64,000 nucleotides of DNA from Tessaracoccus caeni (GTDB lineage Bacteria; Actinomycetota; Actinomycetes; Propionibacteriales; Propionibacteriaceae): the NCBI RefSeq assembly GCF_029211185.1, contig NZ_JARGDO010000010.1, positions 94,215 through 158,214 of the forward strand, in the 5' to 3' direction. Made by a program: the position numbers and the translations under genes. Shown piece by piece: positions 8,658-17,517 of this stretch (position 1 is the stretch's first letter; each line of letters starts with the position of its first letter). Under the pieces are notes generated by a model. That model saw only the letters and a list, made by a program, of their open reading frames with translations, ran no database searches and had not been told where the DNA came from.

Positions 8658-10142
8658 TTAGAGCATTCGGGCGCGGGTGTCGAAGAGTTCCAGTTCGGCG
8701 GGGTGTAACTGCGCTTGCACGACGAAGCTGCGGTCTTTGATCTTCCAGAGGCCCTGCCCGATGCCGAGCCCAGGGAGAAGTGAGCGTTCGGTTCCGGTGA
8801 GTCCGAGGGTTTGTGCGGTGACGCCGAGCTGATCGCTCTCTTGCCGGTACACGATCCTCGTTTCGGCGTTCGCGAGCAGCGACGATGCGAGGGCGCGCAT
8901 TCTGGAGCCTTGGTCGCCGACGTTCTCCAAGTCGGTGAGCTTGTGGAAGATGAGCAGGTTGCTGATGCCGTAGTGGCGGGCGAGCCGCCATTGCGCATCC
9001 ATGCGGGCAAGCAAGCTTGGGTAGGACATGAGGCGCCAGGCTTCGTCGTAGACGACGAAGCGCTGACCGCCGGACGGGTCTTGGAGCGCTGATTCCATCC
9101 ACGCCGCAGAGCAGGTCATGAGCACGGCGAGCAGGGCGCTGTTCTCCGAGACGCGGGACAGGTCGAGGGAGAGCATCGGCAGCGTCGGGTCGAACTTCTC
9201 CGTCGACGGCCCATCGAACAAGCCGCTGAGATCCCCGGCGACCAGCCGTCGGAGCGCGTGCCCGAGCATCCGCCCGTCTTCTGCGAGCCGGCCGTCGGGA
9301 TCGTCCGCCGATGAGGGCGAGAGGATGCGGTCGACGACCATCGGTAGGATCGGCACCTCCGCTGATCTGACGGCGTCTGCGAGAGCGATATCGATCGCGG
9401 TGTGCTCGACCGGAGAGAGCCGCCGGTCGAGCACGGTCTCCGCGAGGGCGCCGATGAGATCCCGGCGGCGGGCTGCGACCTGTGTAGCCCAGTCGGCGTC
9501 CGGGATGCCCGCGGCCCGGTATCCCTCATCGAGCGGGTTCAAACGGGTCGGGAGCGAGGGGCCGAGGACGATCGCGCGGCCCCCGACGGCGCGGGCGACG
9601 GGGGTGTGCTCGCCTTTCGGGTCGCCGGGAACGTAGACGCGCCGCCCGAACGGGAGCGCCCTCGTGTAGAGCGCTTTCGCAAGCGACGACTTCCCGCTTC
9701 CGACGATCCCGGCGAGGATCAGGTTCGGGGCGGTGATGACGCCTTGCCGGTACAGCTCCCACGGGTCGTACACGAAAGATCCGCCGGAGTAGAGGTCTTG
9801 TCCGATGAAGGTGCCGGCGGAGCCGAGCCCGCCTTCGGCGAGGAACGGGTAATGCCCCGACAGCGTGGCCGAGGTGTCCTGGTGGCGCGGGAGCCGGAAC
9901 CGGCCCGGCGTGCACAACGCCGCCGGTCCCTCCTCTCCGGCACGAGGCAGGTAGCGAGTGGCACGGCGGGCTTCGCGTGCTGCTGCCGCCTCCGCCCGCA
10001 ACTTCGCCACAGTTTCGGCGCGGGCTTCGGCGTGGATGCGGGCGGCGGCCTGGGCGCGGGCTTTCCGGTGCCGGCGGAGCTCTCCTTCGGGCCCGACGAG
10101 CACCGAGGTATGCAGACGTCCCGGATCGGTGTCGTCGCTCAT
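8658..10142 (-). CDS. Conjugation ATPase, VirB4/TraC-like (ICE-A)
   Basis: This 494-residue protein energises the type IV secretion apparatus at the inner face of the membrane. A Walker A motif, GIVGSGKSSLAKALY, lies near residue 145 and Walker B, FVVYDEAWRLM, near residue 355, with FHKLTD and the sensor stretch SSLLANAETRIVYRQ after it. It closely parallels the ICE-B copy at 57302-58861, but ends at FDTRARML, about 25 residues short of the ICE-B protein, just where the element meets the metal operon. The start overlaps the stop of the upstream gene by four bases. Confidence 0.9.
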   Translation of the reverse strand: MSDDTDPGRLHTSVLVGPEGELRRHRKARAQAAARIHAEARAETVAKLRAEAAAAREARRATRYLPRAGEEGPAALCTPGRFRLPRHQDTSATLSGHYPFLAEGGLGSAGTFIGQDLYSGGSFVYDPWELYRQGVITAPNLILAGIVGSGKSSLAKALYTRALPFGRRVYVPGDPKGEHTPVARAVGGRAIVLGPSLPTRLNPLDEGYRAAGIPDADWATQVAARRRDLIGALAETVLDRRLSPVEHTAIDIALADAVRSAEVPILPMVVDRILSPSSADDPDGRLAEDGRMLGHALRRLVAGDLSGLFDGPSTEKFDPTLPMLSLDLSRVSENSALLAVLMTCSAAWMESALQDPSGGQRFVVYDEAWRLMSYPSLLARMDAQWRLARHYGISNLLIFHKLTDLENVGDQGSRMRALASSLLANAETRIVYRQESDQLGVTAQTLGLTGTERSLLPGLGIGQGLWKIKDRSFVVQAQLHPAELELFDTRARML

Positions 10143-10990
10143 CGGCCGAGCCCCCGCCCCGTCTGCCTGCCGGGCTGCTCGCGGCGGATGGCCGGGGTGC
10201 CGAGGCGGTCTCGCCGCGACTGCTCCCGCGCGGCCTCGCGCGCGAGGATCGGCCCCGCCCGCACCCCAGACGGGGCGGCGATCGCAGACGACGGCGATTC
10301 GGTAGTGGTGGCGGCGTGGCGGGGGTCTTCGAGGCCGAGCAGCACCGGGGACGGGAGGACGTCCATGTGCCGGTAGAGGGCGAGGTGCCGGTGATCCTGG
10401 TTGTAGACCAGCGTGTAGGCGTCCAACTGGGCAGTGCAGTCGAGGAGGCCTTGCGGCGGCGTGTCGTAGACGTACCCGTTCTCGAGCGCGGCATCCACGG
10501 TCTCGTCACCGTAGTCGTAGCCCGCGAGTTCCTGGATCACGGCATCGGCGCCGCCCTGGTCGATGAGGTCGAGGAGCCGGTCGGCTTCGCCGCCTTGCAG
10601 GAAGACCACGTTGATCAGATGCCCGACTTCCGGCATTTCTGCGGCGGGGTGCCAGGCGATCCGGCCCGCCGCCGCGGATGCCGCATCGAGGCGTCGTTCC
10701 GCCTCACCGATGAGCGCCGCCGCCTGCCGCAGCTCCCCGGCGGTCGTGAGTGCATCGCGGACGCCCGTGGCGCGGTCTCCGGCGTCGTCGGCGGCGCGGT
10801 CGCGCGAGCTCTCGTGGGCGGTGGCGATCTGGGTGAGGACTTGTTCGAGGGATCGGACGCTGCCGAGGAGATCGCCGAGCACCCCGTACATGTCCTCCGG
10901 CTGCTCGAAGGTGCGGCTGGCGTGCGCGAGCGCCCGCATCGCCTCATAGGCTTCCTCCGCGTCAGCGACGGGATCGGTGAAGGTCAGCAT
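10139..10990 (-). CDS. Conserved ICE protein of unknown function (ICE-A)
   Basis: The 283-residue protein lies between the SCO6880 and TraC genes in both elements of this window. The N-terminal half is helical. The C-terminal half has the shared stretch NVVFLQGGEADRLLDLID, then AGYDYGDETVDAALENGYVY, and ends in a Pro/Arg-rich tail. No enzymatic motif or membrane segment is seen. It lacks a central stretch of about 110 residues present in the ICE-B counterpart (58858-60051). The chosen ATG (MLTFTDPVADA) matches the ICE-B start MPTFDNPVADA. A structural or accessory role in conjugation is inferred from conserved position. Confidence 0.8.
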   Translation of the reverse strand: MLTFTDPVADAEEAYEAMRALAHASRTFEQPEDMYGVLGDLLGSVRSLEQVLTQIATAHESSRDRAADDAGDRATGVRDALTTAGELRQAAALIGEAERRLDAASAAAGRIAWHPAAEMPEVGHLINVVFLQGGEADRLLDLIDQGGADAVIQELAGYDYGDETVDAALENGYVYDTPPQGLLDCTAQLDAYTLVYNQDHRHLALYRHMDVLPSPVLLGLEDPRHAATTTESPSSAIAAPSGVRAGPILAREAAREQSRRDRLGTPAIRREQPGRQTGRGLGR

Positions 10991-11051
10991 GTCCGATGCT
11001 CCAATCGTGAAGATGATTCGTATGCCAGGTGCGCGAAGGTTCGCCGCTGGT

Positions 11052-12515
11052 TCAGATGGGGCGGCAGAGCGGGAGCGCGGCCGCGGTGAAGGCCTGCGCC
11101 TGCTGGCCGACCAGGCGGCGGGTTTCGCAGGACGCCTGGATCGCGGCCTGCTCGATCTGCGATACCGCGGCATCCAGTTCCCCATTGGTGGGTGCGGAGA
11201 CGGAGACGAGGCCGACGACGCGGAGCACCCCGTGCCCCGCGGTCAGCTCAGATTCTTGTTGCAGCACGTCGCCGTATTCGGCGGTGGCCTGGGTGTCTTC
11301 GACCTGGCCGATCTTCCGGCGCTGGGCGGCGTCGGCGACCATCTCGGTCTTCTTCCGCCGCAAATCCCTGGCGGCCTGATCCGCCCGCACCGGCAGATAG
11401 TGCAGCGACAAGGAGCGCAGCACCCCGCCGGTCAGCACGAGCGGGGCGAGGAACCCGGGGAAGGTCTGCGCCCTCGGCCATTCGCTGATCCACAGCACCG
11501 CGTGGTGCGCGCTGTCGGAGCGCAGCCGGTCCCAGGCCTCGTTCACCGCAACCGGGCCCGCGGTCGCGAGCTCCCGGCCGAGCGCGCCGTGACGTTCCAA
11601 GGCGGGGCCGGCGGCGGGGTCATAGGCGGTGCGGAGGATCAGGGCGACATCACCCGGGGTGAGCCATCCCGTCATCTGCAGCTCGGCGGAGCGCAGCGCG
11701 GTCTGGAACGACTGCATCTCCTGCCCGAGCACCACCGCCGCTCCCTTCATGCCGCCGCCCGCGGAACGGATCTGCCGGGTAGCGGCTCGCATGTCAAGGG
11801 AGAGCGACACGGTGGTGGCGTGGCGTTCCCCGGCGGGGCCCGCCCGTTCGATGAGCTCCCGGTAGGTGTTCGCCGCCCAGGAGCCGTCGTCGTGGCCGTG
11901 TTCGCGCCACCACTCGGTCAGCCCCGACCCGGAATCGGGCAGGGTGCGCTCTTGCACCTGGATGCGGGCGATCCTCCCGGACCGGCACGCGGCCGCAAGG
12001 ACGCGACCCCAGCCGGTGACACGGCGCTGCTGCTCGCCGGGGTCGAGAAGCACGAACGCGGGATGCGCCACCCCGCACACGACGGTGAGGGTCTGGGCGT
12101 GCGGGTCGTGGATCATCGCCGCCCCCGTCTCGGGGTCCACCCATTCCCGGAGCGCGGCGAGGTCGCCGGGGAGCGCGAGCGTGCCCGCCGGGCGCGGCTT
12201 CACCACCCTGCGCCGATACTGGGTTTGCTTCGCGCGGGTGCGGAGGAGCCAGCGGGTGACGATCGGCGCCCACTCGATCAGCTTCCGCCCGCCGACGGGC
12301 ACCCACGCGATCACCACCAGGGATGCCCACGCCGGCGACGACCAGGCAAGGCCCTGTCCGCCGCCCGTGTAGAGGCCGGTGACGATGATGCCGAGCGCGG
12401 TCGCGAGGACGAGAAGCTGTGGCAGGGAGAGGCCGAGGAGCAGGCCGCGCTTGGTGAGGCGAGAGAACTGCACCGGACGCAGCTCGAGCGACGCTTCGGA
12501 GGTGTTCGCGCTCAT
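11052..12515 (-). CDS. SCO6880-type conjugation membrane protein (ICE-A)
   Basis: The 487-residue protein has two hydrophobic segments near residues 28-75 (LGLSLPQLLVLATALGIIV and the next), then a large cytoplasmic part with LPGDLAALREW and LDPGEQQRRVTGWGRVLAA. It matches the family annotated SCO6880 or PrgI-like in actinobacterial type IV secretion loci, probably supplying the membrane and N-terminal parts of a split VirB4 system. Its end is followed by the 283-residue gene and traC. The ICE-B homologue (60104-61570) is 488 residues with the same opening and ending (LVGQQAQAFTAAALPLCRP). Confidence 0.88.
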   Translation of the reverse strand: MSANTSEASLELRPVQFSRLTKRGLLLGLSLPQLLVLATALGIIVTGLYTGGGQGLAWSSPAWASLVVIAWVPVGGRKLIEWAPIVTRWLLRTRAKQTQYRRRVVKPRPAGTLALPGDLAALREWVDPETGAAMIHDPHAQTLTVVCGVAHPAFVLLDPGEQQRRVTGWGRVLAAACRSGRIARIQVQERTLPDSGSGLTEWWREHGHDDGSWAANTYRELIERAGPAGERHATTVSLSLDMRAATRQIRSAGGGMKGAAVVLGQEMQSFQTALRSAELQMTGWLTPGDVALILRTAYDPAAGPALERHGALGRELATAGPVAVNEAWDRLRSDSAHHAVLWISEWPRAQTFPGFLAPLVLTGGVLRSLSLHYLPVRADQAARDLRRKKTEMVADAAQRRKIGQVEDTQATAEYGDVLQQESELTAGHGVLRVVGLVSVSAPTNGELDAAVSQIEQAAIQASCETRRLVGQQAQAFTAAALPLCRPI

Positions 12516-12518
12516 GGG

Positions 12519-13841
12519 TTACTGCTTCCCGGTCGGGGCGGGCGGATCGGTCCTTGGCGGCGAGGGCGGCGGGAGCACCGCGGGCGGCTGCTGCACCGGC
12601 GGCCCAGGCGGCGGAGCCGCCGGCTCGGACGCACTACCCGCGTGCCCGTCCGCTGCGTCACCGATGGCCTCGCCGATCTTCGGGCCCGCGGTCGCGGTCT
12701 CTTTCACGACGACTCCTGCGGCGACGGCCGCCGCGACCGGCGGCGCAGCAGCCGCAGCCGGGGCGGCCGGTGCGGCCGTGCCTCCGGTGGCAGCCGGGGC
12801 TGCGGTGCCGGCCGCGGCAGGCGCCGCCGCTGGTGCTGGGGTGGGTGTGGGCTTCGGCGTTCCGGCGCCCTTGCCGGTGTCTGCGCCGTTGAGCACTTGC
12901 TTCGGGGCGGGGCCGTTCGGCTTCGACGGGAGCGGGACGGGCCGGTTGAGGGCGTTCTTCGCCTCCTGCTCCATCGAGGACGCCTGATACATGTCGAAGC
13001 CCACGAAGCTCAGGAACTTGTACGCCAGGTACGGGGCGAACGCGGCGACGAACAGCAGCACGATCCCGGCGATGGGTTCGGACAGGGATTTCAGGTCGAG
13101 GCTGATGGGTGCGGCGACCTGGGTGGTGGCGATGAGGAAGATCACCACGATCACGAGCTTCGACGCGATCAGCGCGACCACGAACGTCGCCCACTTCCCG
13201 AACCAGCCGCGGGACGCTTCCCAGGTGAGGCCGGCGAGCGCGACCGGGCCGAACACGATCGCGACCAGCAGCAAGGCCTTCCGGATGAGGAGGCTGAACC
13301 AGAGGATGAAGATCGCGGCGATCATGAGGCCCGCGAGAAAGATCGTCAGCAGCGCCCCCGCACCCCCAGCAACCGAGGTGATGGTGACCGCGGTGATGAG
13401 GAGCGCGAGCCGGTCGTCCATGCTCTCGATCGTCTGCCCGGTGGCCTGGATGATGCCGACGCAGAGCTGATCGGTGATTTCGAGCAGCAGGGCGGTGCAG
13501 GTGATGAGCACGAACGAGCCGAGCACCGATTTCGCGACCCCGAGCGCGGCGCGGGTGAGTGCGGACGGGTCGCGGCGGGCGAGGCCGGTGATGAGCTGGA
13601 AGCAGAAGAACAGGAGCGTCACGAACACGGCGATGCCGAACAGGATGTTGTAGACCTTCACGTATCCGTCGCTGGTGACGTCGACCGAGGTGGTGGTGGA
13701 GAACACGTCCCACATGCCCTGGAACAGGGTGGACACGGCGAGCCCCATCGCGGAGGCGATCCACCCGAAGAAGAGGCCGGCGGGGCCCTCGCCGATCGCG
13801 GTGCAGACGGTGGAGACGCCGGGGATGTCGCAGATACTCAC
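12519..13841 (-). CDS. TrbL/VirB6-like polytopic channel protein (ICE-A)
   Basis: From a GTG (VSICDIPGVS) the product is 440 residues, with about six hydrophobic segments in residues 25-310 and a long low-complexity tail of Ala, Pro and Gly from about residue 340. Motifs such as GKWATFVVALIASKLVIVVIF and FVGFDMYQASSMEQEAKNAL are shared with the ICE-B protein (61577-63082). This topology is typical of the inner-membrane channel of conjugative type IV systems. The GTG was chosen because it aligns with the ICE-B start and lies 17 bp after the pilin gene; the longer upstream extension looks non-native. Confidence 0.85.
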   Translation of the reverse strand: MSICDIPGVSTVCTAIGEGPAGLFFGWIASAMGLAVSTLFQGMWDVFSTTTSVDVTSDGYVKVYNILFGIAVFVTLLFFCFQLITGLARRDPSALTRAALGVAKSVLGSFVLITCTALLLEITDQLCVGIIQATGQTIESMDDRLALLITAVTITSVAGGAGALLTIFLAGLMIAAIFILWFSLLIRKALLLVAIVFGPVALAGLTWEASRGWFGKWATFVVALIASKLVIVVIFLIATTQVAAPISLDLKSLSEPIAGIVLLFVAAFAPYLAYKFLSFVGFDMYQASSMEQEAKNALNRPVPLPSKPNGPAPKQVLNGADTGKGAGTPKPTPTPAPAAAPAAAGTAAPAATGGTAAPAAPAAAAAPPVAAAVAAGVVVKETATAGPKIGEAIGDAADGHAGSASEPAAPPPGPPVQQPPAVLPPPSPPRTDPPAPTGKQ

Positions 13842-13858
13842 CCTGAACCACCACCCGG

Positions 13859-14131
13859 CTAGTTGACGGCCTGGCCGACGGTCCAGAAGAAGTTGATGAG
13901 CGTGACGGCCGCACCAGCGAGCACCGCCGCACCGCACGACACGAGCACGCCCGTCTTTCCCCTCGACGCGAGGTGCGGGTTGCTGCTATTCGCGCCGAAG
14001 CCCCAGACGATCGCGGACACGATGAGCGCCAGCACGCTGAGGATGAGGCCGACGGTCATCACCGCGCCGACGATGTCGCGCAGTTGCGCGATCCCCGGAA
14101 GCCCGTTGCTGTTCGGGTCGATATCGATCAT
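13859..14131 (-). CDS. Pilin-like small membrane protein A (ICE-A)
   Basis: The 90-residue protein has two hydrophobic helices, VGAVMTVGLILSVLALIVSA and VSCGAAVLAGAAVTLINFFW, joined by a short polar loop (ANSSNPHLASRGK). The layout resembles VirB2/TraA-type pilins or small channel subunits. The ICE-B homologue at 63123-63392 is nearly identical. It lies directly before the TrbL-like gene, and a second pilin-like gene follows the same pattern upstream. Confidence 0.8.
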   Translation of the reverse strand: MIDIDPNSNGLPGIAQLRDIVGAVMTVGLILSVLALIVSAIVWGFGANSSNPHLASRGKTGVLVSCGAAVLAGAAVTLINFFWTVGQAVN

Positions 14132-14214
14132 GGTTGGGCACTCCTGCCGGTCGGTGAAGCGGACGCGATCCGTCCGACAAGCAGGTGCACTCAGCAGGCC
14201 CGGTGGCCGAACCC

Positions 14215-14481
14215 TTAGATGCGGTCGCCGATGGTGAGGAGAAAGTTCGCCCAGGCGATGCCGGCGCCGGCGAGGGCTGCGGTGCCGAGGGCGACGAACA
14301 CGCCGATGCGGGCTTTCTGCGCCGTGTAGGGGTTGCCGGTGTGGGCGGCGATGGCCCAGATGGTTGCGGAGACGAGGAGGGTGAGCACGGCGCCGATGAG
14401 GACGTAGGTGAGGAGCGCGCCGATCACCGACGCGAACTCCCCGGATGCGCCGACGGCGCCGAAGTCGGGAAACACGTTCAC
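14215..14481 (-). CDS. Pilin-like small membrane protein B (ICE-A)
   Basis: From a GTG that overlaps the stop of the wall-hydrolase gene (GTGA), the product is 88 residues starting VNVFPDFGAVG. It has two hydrophobic helices, LLTYVLIGAVLTLLVSATIW and VALGTAALAGAGIAWANFLL. The ICE-B counterpart (63471-63737) begins MDVFPDFGGVG and has the same two-helix plan, which supports this start. It is probably a pilus or channel subunit of the type IV system. Confidence 0.8.
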   Translation of the reverse strand: MNVFPDFGAVGASGEFASVIGALLTYVLIGAVLTLLVSATIWAIAAHTGNPYTAQKARIGVFVALGTAALAGAGIAWANFLLTIGDRI

Positions 14482-15647
14482 CGGGCACCTCCAAGGTTCG
14501 CGCGACACCCGGGCGCGCCCGTCGTGCCGTCACTCGGGACTGCGCCGTGCTGCGCCAGCCACTCGACTGCGTTCACCGGGGGCTGGCCCTGCCCGCCGGG
14601 CCGGATCTCGACGTGCAGGTGCGGGCCGGTGGAGCGGCCGGAGGAGCCGACATCGCCGATGTGCTGCCCGGCCGCGACGGTCTCCCCGCTGGTGACGTAG
14701 ATGCCGTCCTGCCACATGTGCGCGTAATAGGACGCGACCCGGGCGCCTTGGACGGTGTGTTCGATGACGATGAGGCCGCCCCATCCGGAGCTGAACTCCG
14801 CGACGGTCACGCGGCCGTCGGCGACCGCGTAGATCGGGGTGCCGTCGGCGGCGGCGAGGTCGGAGCCGGAGTGAAACTGCCGCTCGCCGGTGAAGGGGTC
14901 GGTGCGCCAGCCGAAGCTATCCGTGTTCGTGTACGAGCCCTCGGGAAGCGGGAACACGACGCGGCTGGTCTCCGGCACCGCCCCGCCACGGTTCCCGCCG
15001 CCGCTGGGGGCGGGCTTGGTGAGGGCGGTGAGGATCGCTTCGGCGACGGGCTGCCAGTTCCGGTACCGATCCGGGAACGCCGACACTTCGACGGCTTGCG
15101 CGGCGGAGCCTGGGTCCATCTGCTGCCAGCCGGGAATGTCGAGCAGGCCCCGCGGCGAGGGGAAGTTCGGGCCCTGCTCACCACCGTAGAACGCCTTCGC
15201 CTGATAGGTCGGGTTCATAAGCTCAGCGACCGTACCCCAGCCCGCGGCCGGCCGCATCTGGAACAACCCCAGGCTGTCGTGATCGGAGGCGTCGCCGTCG
15301 TTCGGGTAGTTCCCGGATTCGGGGTAGGCGCCGGTGTTGGCGAGCATCCGCAGCCGGGACTCGGTGAGCGCCGCCATGAGCGCGATGCGCACACCCGCCT
15401 GGCCGACGCCGGGGATGCTCGCCCCGGTGGTGATGATCGTCGCCGCGTGGGTGAGCTGCCGCTTCTCGAGCGTAACCGAGGTGCCATCGGCAGTGGTCGC
15501 GGCGAGCTTGTCCGGGATCGGGCCGACCGTCAGGGAATCCGTGAGGCAGAACCCTAACGGGCCCATGAACGCTCCCATGCCGACCAGCGCGGTCGACGGT
15601 CCGACGCAGAACAGCACCAAGAACAGGACGAGCAGCTTCTTCACCAT
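14478..15647 (-). CDS. Secreted cell-wall hydrolase: transglycosylase-like plus M23 endopeptidase
   Basis: The 389-residue protein starts with a signal or anchor helix (MVKKLLVLFLVLFCVG). Residues about 60-200 resemble a lysozyme-like transglycosylase, with the catalytic-type ALTESRLRML and SLGLFQMRPAAGWG. Residues about 235-375 are an M23 (LytM) peptidase with HSGSDLAA and GPHLHVEIRPGG, where the zinc-ligand His and Asp sit (HxxxD and HxH). Such two-domain enzymes (VirB1/TraG-like) open peptidoglycan locally for the conjugation channel. An SD-like GAGGAC precedes the ATG. The stop overlaps the pilin B start. Confidence 0.9.
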   Translation of the reverse strand: MVKKLLVLFLVLFCVGPSTALVGMGAFMGPLGFCLTDSLTVGPIPDKLAATTADGTSVTLEKRQLTHAATIITTGASIPGVGQAGVRIALMAALTESRLRMLANTGAYPESGNYPNDGDASDHDSLGLFQMRPAAGWGTVAELMNPTYQAKAFYGGEQGPNFPSPRGLLDIPGWQQMDPGSAAQAVEVSAFPDRYRNWQPVAEAILTALTKPAPSGGGNRGGAVPETSRVVFPLPEGSYTNTDSFGWRTDPFTGERQFHSGSDLAAADGTPIYAVADGRVTVAEFSSGWGGLIVIEHTVQGARVASYYAHMWQDGIYVTSGETVAAGQHIGDVGSSGRSTGPHLHVEIRPGGQGQPPVNAVEWLAQHGAVPSDGTTGAPGCRANLGGAR

Positions 15648-15663
15648 CACCGAGCCGTCCTCG

Positions 15664-16326
15664 CTATCGGAGCGGGGTGTCGAGAGCGGAGAGCCGCAGC
15701 AGCCGGCAGTCCTCGTCGTCCGGGCAGGCGGCGAAGATCGTGAACGACACCGGGCGCGCATCGGTAACGCCCTGCCCTTCCCAGACGCCGGTCCGGTGCC
15801 GGGTGCCGGTGACTGTGTACGCGGTCGCACCCGGCAGGAGCGTGCCGGGGCGGGCGTCGGCGGCGATGCCCGCCCAGCTCTCGGGAAAGGTGATCGTGTC
15901 GATGGTGAGCCATTGCCGGGTCGAGTAGTTCCGCAGTTCGGCCCAGGCGGCATCGTCTGGGAGGTAGGCGCGGAGGTCTGCGGCGAGGCCTGGTGCTTCG
16001 TCCGGGTCCGCGACATCGATGATCGCCTGCATGTACTCGTGCGGGCTGTAGCCGAGGCCGGTATCCCACGCGAACAGCCCCTCGGCTACGTCCCGCGCAA
16101 ACCGTTCCGCGTCTGAGACGGCCGAGAGCTCGCGCGGCGAGAGATCCCGGTCAGCACCAGGCGTCTCGGACGCCGAGACGCGGGGGCCGGGTGATGATTC
16201 GGGGGCGGGGCCGCGCAGCAGGCCATAGATGCCGGCGCCGACGAGCAGGGCGAGGACGATGCCGCCGCCGATGAGGGCGATGCGCAGGCGCCGCGACGCC
16301 TGCTCCGGCTCGGTGGTCTGACGCAT
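15664..16326 (-). CDS. Single-pass conjugation-associated membrane protein
   Basis: The 220-residue protein has one N-terminal membrane helix (IALIGGGIVLALLVGAGIYG) after a short basic cytoplasmic tail, then an extracytoplasmic domain with two Cys (FAACPDDEDC) near the end. There is no recognisable enzyme motif. The ATG has a good GGAAGG ribosome site. It lies between parB and the wall hydrolase in the transfer operon. The topology resembles VirB8/TcpC-type bitopic subunits of type IV systems, but the sequence alone does not prove that. Confidence 0.7.
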   Translation of the reverse strand: MRQTTEPEQASRRLRIALIGGGIVLALLVGAGIYGLLRGPAPESSPGPRVSASETPGADRDLSPRELSAVSDAERFARDVAEGLFAWDTGLGYSPHEYMQAIIDVADPDEAPGLAADLRAYLPDDAAWAELRNYSTRQWLTIDTITFPESWAGIAADARPGTLLPGATAYTVTGTRHRTGVWEGQGVTDARPVSFTIFAACPDDEDCRLLRLSALDTPLR

Positions 16327-16413
16327 ACGGGCTTCCTTCCGGCGAACGGGCGAGTTCGGTACCCGGAAGGTGCACACGCACAGCCGGCGGCTCGTAGCCG
16401 CCGGCAGGCAGGT

Positions 16414-17517
16414 TTAGACGGCCTGCACCTCCGTGCTGCCCGCCGCAGCGTTTTCGCGGGCGGCGCGGATGAGGGCGAAGAACGCGATGGTCTCGGCGAG
16501 CACGGCTTCGGCGCGCTCCCACTCCGCCCCGGTCAGTTCCGCGGCGAGGGTGCCCGGGTCGTATTTCTGGGTCCAGCCGTCCATGTCGGCCCAGAGCGCG
16601 ACGAACGCGCGCGGCGGCAGCACCACGAGCGTCAGCTTCGGACGCTCCACCGGCCGTACCGGCTTCTTGCCCTTCTTGCGACCCGTGGAGGTGATGCGGG
16701 CGATCGCCGCAGCGGCGAGCTGCGCGAGCTCCGCCGTCCGTGCCTCCCTGGCGGCTGCGGCACGCACTTGCTCGGCAGAGGCGGCGGCCTGCATGCGCAC
16801 GGGGTCCGGCTGGGCGGGGTTGACGGCGATCCGGTCGAGCTCGTGCAGGGAGAGGGCGGTGTTCATGCGCAGGTGCGCGCCGTGCACTTTCCCGCCGGCC
16901 TCGATCCGCGCCAGCTCCTCGACGGCCTGGGCGCGGATGTGCTCGGGTCGGGTGTCGTCGTTTGCGAGATCCTTCAATCTGCCGATTTGTTCGAGCATCG
17001 TCTGCGATCCGTGCCCGGTGACCATGCGGGCGGCCTGCACCCGGGCTTCCCCGGCGGAGCGCGGTGCCGTCGATTCGACGGCACCGTGGACTTCCGCAGA
17101 ATCCTGCGGATTCTCGCCGTCGGCTCCGAACCGTGTTGCGGCCTGCCGGCGGGCGGCGTCTTCGGCGAGCACGACCTTCAGCTCCCGGTAGAGGGATTCG
17201 GCTTCGATCAGGGAGAGGGGTTTGTGCAGCGAGTTGTCGTTCTGTTCCGCGAGGAGCTGGGAGAGGCGGCCGGAGAGGTTCGACCGCACCCACACGTTCG
17301 TGGAGCGCTGCCCGAGCAGGCGCAGCGCTTCGAGGCGGCGGCGCCCGCAGACGAGCACCCCGTCCGGGGTGACGGTGATCGGCTGCAACAGGCCCTCTGC
17401 ACGGATGGACTCGGCGAGCGCCGGAATGTCGCCGAGGTCGGTGCGGTGGCGCTTCCCGACGGTGATGGAGTCGAGGGAGCGTTCCAGCTCGATATGCCCC
17501 GGGCTACTGGCAGCCAT
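16414..17517 (-). CDS. ParB/Spo0J-like nuclease-domain protein
   Basis: The 367-residue protein begins with a ParB N-terminal domain: ITVGKRHRTDLGDIPALAES, then the box GVLVCGRRRLEALRLLGQ near residue 58, where ParB proteins carry GERR. A helical region follows, and the C-terminal half is Ala/Glu rich. Such proteins bind centromere-like DNA or hydrolyse CTP; in ICEs they aid maintenance or replication. A GGAGG site precedes the ATG, and the gene overlaps the end of its upstream neighbour by 14 bp. No ParA partner gene is visible in the window. Confidence 0.82.
   Translation of the reverse strand: MAASSPGHIELERSLDSITVGKRHRTDLGDIPALAESIRAEGLLQPITVTPDGVLVCGRRRLEALRLLGQRSTNVWVRSNLSGRLSQLLAEQNDNSLHKPLSLIEAESLYRELKVVLAEDAARRQAATRFGADGENPQDSAEVHGAVESTAPRSAGEARVQAARMVTGHGSQTMLEQIGRLKDLANDDTRPEHIRAQAVEELARIEAGGKVHGAHLRMNTALSLHELDRIAVNPAQPDPVRMQAAASAEQVRAAAAREARTAELAQLAAAAIARITSTGRKKGKKPVRPVERPKLTLVVLPPRAFVALWADMDGWTQKYDPGTLAAELTGAEWERAEAVLAETIAFFALIRAARENAAAGSTEVQAV

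Noticed and set aside
10977..13862. Very long rightward frame (961 codons) opposite the SCO6880 and TrbL-like genes
   Set aside because: It mirrors high-GC codon bias of the real leftward genes; the product is Gly/Arg/His-rich with no domain, while the opposite strand has clear homologues in two copies.
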